Source: an uncultured Prevotella sp.
GTDB taxonomy: Bacteria > Bacteroidota > Bacteroidia > Bacteroidales > Bacteroidaceae
Direction: 5' to 3'
DNA length: 64,000 nt
Assembly: GCA_937907705.1 (NCBI GenBank)
Contig: CALCVP010000058.1
Location: 1-64,000, forward strand
Below are positions 60,265-64,000 of the stretch, in pieces. Each line of letters opens with the position of its first letter. Positions within the stretch are counted from its first letter, which is position 1. A program made the position numbers and the translations under genes. The notes under the pieces are model-generated. The model had not been told where the DNA came from. It saw nothing but the letters and a program-made list of their open reading frames with translations, and searched no databases.

Positions 60265-60484
60265 ATTTGTGAAAGCGGTGCAATCGATTTGTGAAAGCGG
60301 TGCAATTGGCTTGTGAAAGCGGTGCAATTGGCTTGTGAAAGCGGTGCAATCGACTTGTAAAAGCGGTGCAATCGACTTGTAAAAGCGGTGCAATCGGCTT
60401 GCGAAAGCGGTGCAATCGGCTTGCGAAAGCAGTGCAATCGATTTGTGGAAGCACTGCAATCGGTTGATGAATGGCATGCAATAT
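60265..60484. repeat. Ten-unit tandem array, exact 22-bp period
   Basis: Ten units of 22 bp. The core GAAAGCGGTGCAAT recurs every 22 bases (GTGCAAT at 60278, 60300, 60322, 60344, 60366, 60388, 60410, 60432, then CTGCAAT 60454 and ATGCAAT 60476); the central units are nearly identical, the last two diverge. There are no unique spacers, so it is not a CRISPR; in size and spacing it resembles a row of iterons. It lies in the 490-bp gap between the yitT terminator and clpB. Confidence 0.88.
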
Positions 60485-60649
60485 TAGCAGTAATTTTATT
60501 TGATTATTGACAGTTTGGCATAAAAATGTATTGATTTATTATGATATTCTGACATTTTGTCATTTATTATTTCAAGGCATATTCTTTGCTGCCAACATAA
60601 ACGAACAACGTTCAATCAATAACGAAAATAATTAAAGGAGATTAAATAT
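60485..60649 (+). promoter_or_regulatory. AT-rich leader region of clpB
   Basis: Holds a small palindrome TGACATTTTGTCA (60550-60562) and TATTCTTTG (60583-60591), a near -7 element with one extra base. A heat-shock operator cannot be named with confidence. A-rich AAAGGAG precedes the ATG. Confidence 0.4.
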
Positions 60650-63238
60650 ATGACATTCGACAAATTTACCATCAAGGCGCAAGAGGCTGTGCAGACAGCA
60701 GTCAACACAGCTCAGCGCAACGGTCAGCAGACCATTGAGCCAGTGCACCTCTTGAAAGGTGTAATGGAGAAGGCCAAGGATGTTACCAACTTCGTCTTCC
60801 AAAAGCTGGGTGTCAATGCAGCACAGGTAGAAACGGTGCTTGACAGAGAGATTGCCCGATTGCCGAAAGTACAAGGCGGACAACCATATTTAAGCAACGA
60901 AGCCAATGAGGTGTTGCAGAAGGCACAGGATATCTCGGCTAAGTTGGGCGATGAGTTTGTAAGTGTAGAGCCTATTATTTTGGCGCTGCTGGCGGTTAAC
61001 TCTACTGCTGCCCGTATTTTGAAAGATGCAGGCATGACAGAGGAGGAAACCAAGAAAGCTGTCAATGAACTCAGACAAGGACAGAAAGTGCAGTCGCAAT
61101 CTGGCGATGAAAACTATCAGAGCCTGTCCAAATACGCCAAAAACTTGGTGGAGCAGGCCAGACAAGGCAAGCTTGACCCGGTAATAGGACGTGATGAAGA
61201 GATAAGACGTGTATTGCAAATTCTGTCTCGTCGTACCAAAAACAACCCGATATTGATAGGTGAACCTGGTGTAGGTAAGACCGCTATCGTAGAGGGATTG
61301 GCAGAGAGAATAGTAAGAGGTGATGTGCCTGAAAACTTGAAAGACAAGCAACTCTACTCACTCGATATGGGTGCATTGGTTGCAGGTGCCAAGTATAAAG
61401 GCGAATTTGAGGAGCGCTTGAAGAGCGTAATCAAGGAAGTAACCAACAGCAATGGCAACATCATTCTGTTTATCGATGAGATCCACACCTTGGTAGGTGC
61501 AGGTGGAGGTGAAGGCGCCATGGATGCTGCCAATATCTTGAAACCTGCTTTGGCGCGTGGCGAACTCAGAAGCATTGGTGCTACTACTCTGAACGAATAC
61601 CAAAAGTATTTTGAAAAAGACAAGGCTTTGGAGCGTCGTTTCCAGACCGTAATGGTTGACGAACCAGACGAACTGAGTGCCATCAGCATCTTGCGTGGAC
61701 TAAAGGAGCGCTACGAGAATCACCACAAAGTGCGTATTCAAGATGATGCTTGTATAGCCGCTGTAAAGCTTTCTGAACGTTACATCAGTGACCGTTTCTT
61801 GCCGGACAAGGCCATAGACCTGATGGATGAGGCTGCTGCCAAGTTGCGTATGGAGCGTGACTCTGTGCCTGAGGAACTGGACGAGATAACGCGTAAGCTG
61901 AAACAACTTGAGATAGAGCGTGAAGCTATCAAGCGTGAGAACGACCAGCCGAAGATTGCACAGCTTGACAAAGAGATTGCCGAGCTGAAAGATCAGGACA
62001 AGACTTTCCGTGCAAAATGGGAAAGCGAGAAAGCATTGGTCAACAAAATACAGCAAGACAAGCAGCAGATAGAGCAGTTGAAATTTGAGGCTGAGCGTGC
62101 TGAACGTGAAGGCAACTATGAGCGTGTGGCAGAAATAAGATATAGCCGCTTGAAGAATCTTGAAGACGATATCAAGCATATTCAAGAGCAACTGAAGAGC
62201 ACGCAAGGCGGTTCTGCCATGATTAGAGAGGAAGTTACCGCAGACGATATTGCCGAAGTGGTAAGCCGCTGGACAGGAATACCTGTTACCAGAATGATGC
62301 AAAGCGAGCGTGAGAAGCTGTTGCATCTGGAGGAAGAACTCCATAAGCGTGTGATAGGTCAGGATGAGGCCATCACTGCCGTAAGCGATGCTGTGCGCCG
62401 TAGCCGTGCCGGACTGCAAGATCCGAAGCGTCCTATTGCTTCATTCATCTTCTTGGGTACCACTGGTGTAGGTAAAACAGAGTTGGCCAAGGCATTGGCA
62501 GAGTATCTGTTCAACGATGAGACCATGATGACGCGTATTGATATGAGTGAGTATCAAGAGAAGTTCAGTGTCTCCCGACTCATCGGAGCGCCTCCAGGAT
62601 ACGTTGGCTATGATGAGGGTGGACAGCTTACTGAGGCTGTAAGGCGTAAACCTTACTCGGTAGTGCTCTTTGATGAGATAGAAAAGGCACACCCTGATGT
62701 GTTCAACATCTTGCTGCAAGTGCTGGATGACGGTCGTTTGACTGATAACAAGGGCCGTACAGTAAACTTCAAGAACACTATCATTATCATGACCTCTAAC
62801 TTGGGAAGCCAGTACATACAGGCACAGTTTGCCAATATCAATGATCAGAATAAAGACCATGTGATAGCAGACACGAAGGCAAAGGTAATGGATATGTTGA
62901 AAAAGACTATCCGGCCTGAGTTCTTGAACCGTATTGATGAGACCATCATGTTCTTGCCACTGACCAAGAAAGAGATTGCGCAAGTTGTAACCTTGCAGAT
63001 GAACAGCGTGAAGAAGATGCTTGAACCTCAAGGCTTCCGGCTCAGCGTTACACCTGCCGCCATCAGTTATTTGGCAGATATGGGATACGACCCTGAGTTC
63101 GGTGCACGTCCTGTAAAGCGTGCCATACAGCGTTATGTGCTCAATGACTTGTCTAAGAAGATATTGTCAGAAGAGGTAAGTCGTGAGAAGCCTATCGTTA
63201 TAGATGCCGATAGCAATGGATTGATATTCAAGAATTAG
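60650..63238 (+). CDS. clpB: ATP-dependent disaggregase ClpB
   Basis: 862 residues with the full ClpB order: N-domain (two Clp_N repeats, 1-145), AAA+ module 1 with GEPGVGKTAIVEG (about residue 204) and LFIDEIHTLVGAG, the coiled-coil M-domain (about 405-530, 'LDEITRKLKQLEIEREAIKREN...'), AAA+ module 2 with GTTGVGKTELAKALAEYLF (about 602) and a C-terminal D2-small domain. The M-domain separates it from ClpA/ClpC. With DnaK it resolubilises aggregated proteins after heat shock. Confidence 0.97.
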   Translation: MTFDKFTIKAQEAVQTAVNTAQRNGQQTIEPVHLLKGVMEKAKDVTNFVFQKLGVNAAQVETVLDREIARLPKVQGGQPYLSNEANEVLQKAQDISAKLGDEFVSVEPIILALLAVNSTAARILKDAGMTEEETKKAVNELRQGQKVQSQSGDENYQSLSKYAKNLVEQARQGKLDPVIGRDEEIRRVLQILSRRTKNNPILIGEPGVGKTAIVEGLAERIVRGDVPENLKDKQLYSLDMGALVAGAKYKGEFEERLKSVIKEVTNSNGNIILFIDEIHTLVGAGGGEGAMDAANILKPALARGELRSIGATTLNEYQKYFEKDKALERRFQTVMVDEPDELSAISILRGLKERYENHHKVRIQDDACIAAVKLSERYISDRFLPDKAIDLMDEAAAKLRMERDSVPEELDEITRKLKQLEIEREAIKRENDQPKIAQLDKEIAELKDQDKTFRAKWESEKALVNKIQQDKQQIEQLKFEAERAEREGNYERVAEIRYSRLKNLEDDIKHIQEQLKSTQGGSAMIREEVTADDIAEVVSRWTGIPVTRMMQSEREKLLHLEEELHKRVIGQDEAITAVSDAVRRSRAGLQDPKRPIASFIFLGTTGVGKTELAKALAEYLFNDETMMTRIDMSEYQEKFSVSRLIGAPPGYVGYDEGGQLTEAVRRKPYSVVLFDEIEKAHPDVFNILLQVLDDGRLTDNKGRTVNFKNTIIIMTSNLGSQYIQAQFANINDQNKDHVIADTKAKVMDMLKKTIRPEFLNRIDETIMFLPLTKKEIAQVVTLQMNSVKKMLEPQGFRLSVTPAAISYLADMGYDPEFGARPVKRAIQRYVLNDLSKKILSEEVSREKPIVIDADSNGLIFKN

Positions 63239-63248
63239 ACATGGAAAA

Positions 63249-63337
63249 GTAAGAGCTTGTCGTCAAGCTCTTACTGCTGCAAACAATAAAAAGAGGGTGC
63301 GCTAAGAGTCATAAGACTTTTAGCGCACCCTCTTTTT
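63249..63337. terminator. Tandem terminators after clpB
   Basis: First stem GTAAGAGCTTG (63249-63259) with CAAGCTCTTAC (63264-63274); second, 18 perfect pairs, AAAAAGAGGGTGCGCTAA (63288-63305) with its complement (63320-63337). The second works in both directions for the convergent genes. Confidence 0.88.
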
Positions 63338-63435
63338 GTATATATAGGTTAAGAGGTGTTCAGAACCAAGTTGGATAAGACGGTTTGTATATACGATTGA
63401 TATTGAACACCTGCTTTATTGCAAGTAGCTGAAAA

Positions 63436-64000
63436 TTATTCTACAATGATAGGTTTGTACTTGGGTACAAGTGCTTTCATGATGCACCAGCCAACCAAGT
63501 AAGCTACGGCACAGATGCAGAAGATAATCATGTAGCCGGCAGGTTTGCCGTCAAAACCTAAGAAAGAGAAGGCTGCACCTTGACCTTCGGCATAAGTAAA
63601 GAGCATACCGGAACCCTTGTTGATGAGGAAAGAACCTACACCACCTGCCATAGCGCCAATACCTGTGATAGTGGCAATAGTTGATTTAGGGAACATGTCG
63701 CCAATGGTAGAATAAAGGTTAGCAGACCATGCCTGATGCCCTGCACCTAACAGACCGATGATAATAGCAGGCCACCAAGGGCTTAACTCGCCCATAGGTT
63801 GCGCTACCAGGCCCAGCAATGGGAAGCAAGCGAAAATAAGCATTGCACGCATACGGCCGATATAAGGGTTCATGCCTTTTTTGTCTACAAAGTAAGTAGG
63901 CAAGTAACCACCGCCAATGCTCAAGACAGTAACGATAGCATAGAGTGTGAAAATAAGGGCAATGGCCATCGTTGAGTCTGAAGTGTAACCGTATTGGTCT
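63436..64000 (-). CDS. MFS transporter, C-terminal part (sugar or sugar-acid permease-like), cut by the window edge
   Basis: The frame is open to the last base of the window, so the gene starts outside it; 187 codons are visible. They encode five to six helices of the second MFS half. 'SIGGGYLPTYFVDKKGMNPYIGRMRAMLIFACFPLLG' and 'WWPAIIIGLLGAGHQAWSANLYSTIGDMFPKSTIATITGIGAMAGGVGSF' match the hexuronate/ExuT-like group of the anion:cation symporters. It would be consistent with the GH28 enzyme's galacturonate product, but that link is only suggestive. The C-terminus is VPKYKPIIVE. Confidence 0.85.
   Translation of the reverse strand, partial: DQYGYTSDSTMAIALIFTLYAIVTVLSIGGGYLPTYFVDKKGMNPYIGRMRAMLIFACFPLLGLVAQPMGELSPWWPAIIIGLLGAGHQAWSANLYSTIGDMFPKSTIATITGIGAMAGGVGSFLINKGSGMLFTYAEGQGAAFSFLGFDGKPAGYMIIFCICAVAYLVGWCIMKALVPKYKPIIVE

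Noticed and set aside
60179..60481. Minus-strand open frames of 72-100 codons with repeats of the type HRFxKPIAPLSQ
   Set aside because: The 22-bp repeat is translated in all three frames because 22 is not a multiple of three; the repeats, not a protein, keep the frame open.
60265..60484. CRISPR array
   Set aside because: Units follow each other directly with no unique spacers of constant length, and no cas genes are in the window.

Overview
The window reads as a chromosome segment of a Bacteroidales bacterium, most likely Prevotellaceae. Evidence: many intergenic regions carry the Bacteroidetes promoter (TTTG, 19-20 bases, TAnnTTTG). The gene set is also typical of the order: bifunctional fucokinase/GDP-fucose pyrophosphorylase (fkp), a GSCFA protein, DUF3098, DUF4834, an outer-membrane beta-barrel TonB-type receptor, a secreted protein with a type IX-secretion-like C-terminus, and the ftsX-DUF3098-uppP-truB-queA-folK cluster. 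No rRNA, tRNA, CRISPR array, transposase or integrase was seen.

Layout. (1) 1-6.5 kb is visibly more AT-rich than the rest and looks like an accessory island: an AraC-type regulator followed by a tight, overlapping operon of a Cu/Zn-type permease with a fused heavy-metal domain, two divergent class-M-like sirtuins, an HD phosphohydrolase, a Fic protein and a Cof-type HAD phosphatase. A very regular hairpin and a probable structured RNA with its own promoter and terminator (about 6662-6841) follow. (2) 7-20 kb: cupin/HxlR pair, a BACON-like lipoprotein, trxA, dnaE, the psd-pssA phosphatidylethanolamine genes, a secreted GH28 polygalacturonase, pyrH, birA, a YraN protein and tadA. (3) 20-27 kb: an LpxA-family acyltransferase and a complete RND multidrug efflux operon. 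(4) 28-38.5 kb: typA/bipA, a TonB-type outer-membrane protein, and the long minus-strand cluster ftsX to tcdA. (5) 38.7-47 kb: a radical SAM protein and MATE exporter, the mtnN-luxS pair (S-adenosylhomocysteine recycling and AI-2), mntH, a secreted protein, a HigA-like DNA-binding protein with a histone-H1-like tail, and rubrerythrin. (6) 47-64 kb: GSCFA protein, fkp and YfhO (surface glycan theme), an EmrAB-TolC-like exporter with a divergent AraC regulator, a YitT membrane protein, clpB, and the 3' part of an MFS sugar-acid transporter that runs off the window.

Two things stand out. First, the sirtuin-sirtuin-HD-Fic-HAD operon: both sirtuins lack the canonical catalytic histidine (Gln in one, Glu in the other), and the Fic protein has the catalytic HPFxxxNGR motif but lacks the usual inhibitory glutamate. 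Together they suggest an NAD/nucleotide-based protein-modification module. Second, at least six intergenic regions hold arrays of degenerate repeats with a strict 21-22-bp period. Within each array a core of about 10-13 bp is kept and the rest of the unit is free, and the core differs between arrays. They are not CRISPRs, and nothing in the annotated genes explains them.
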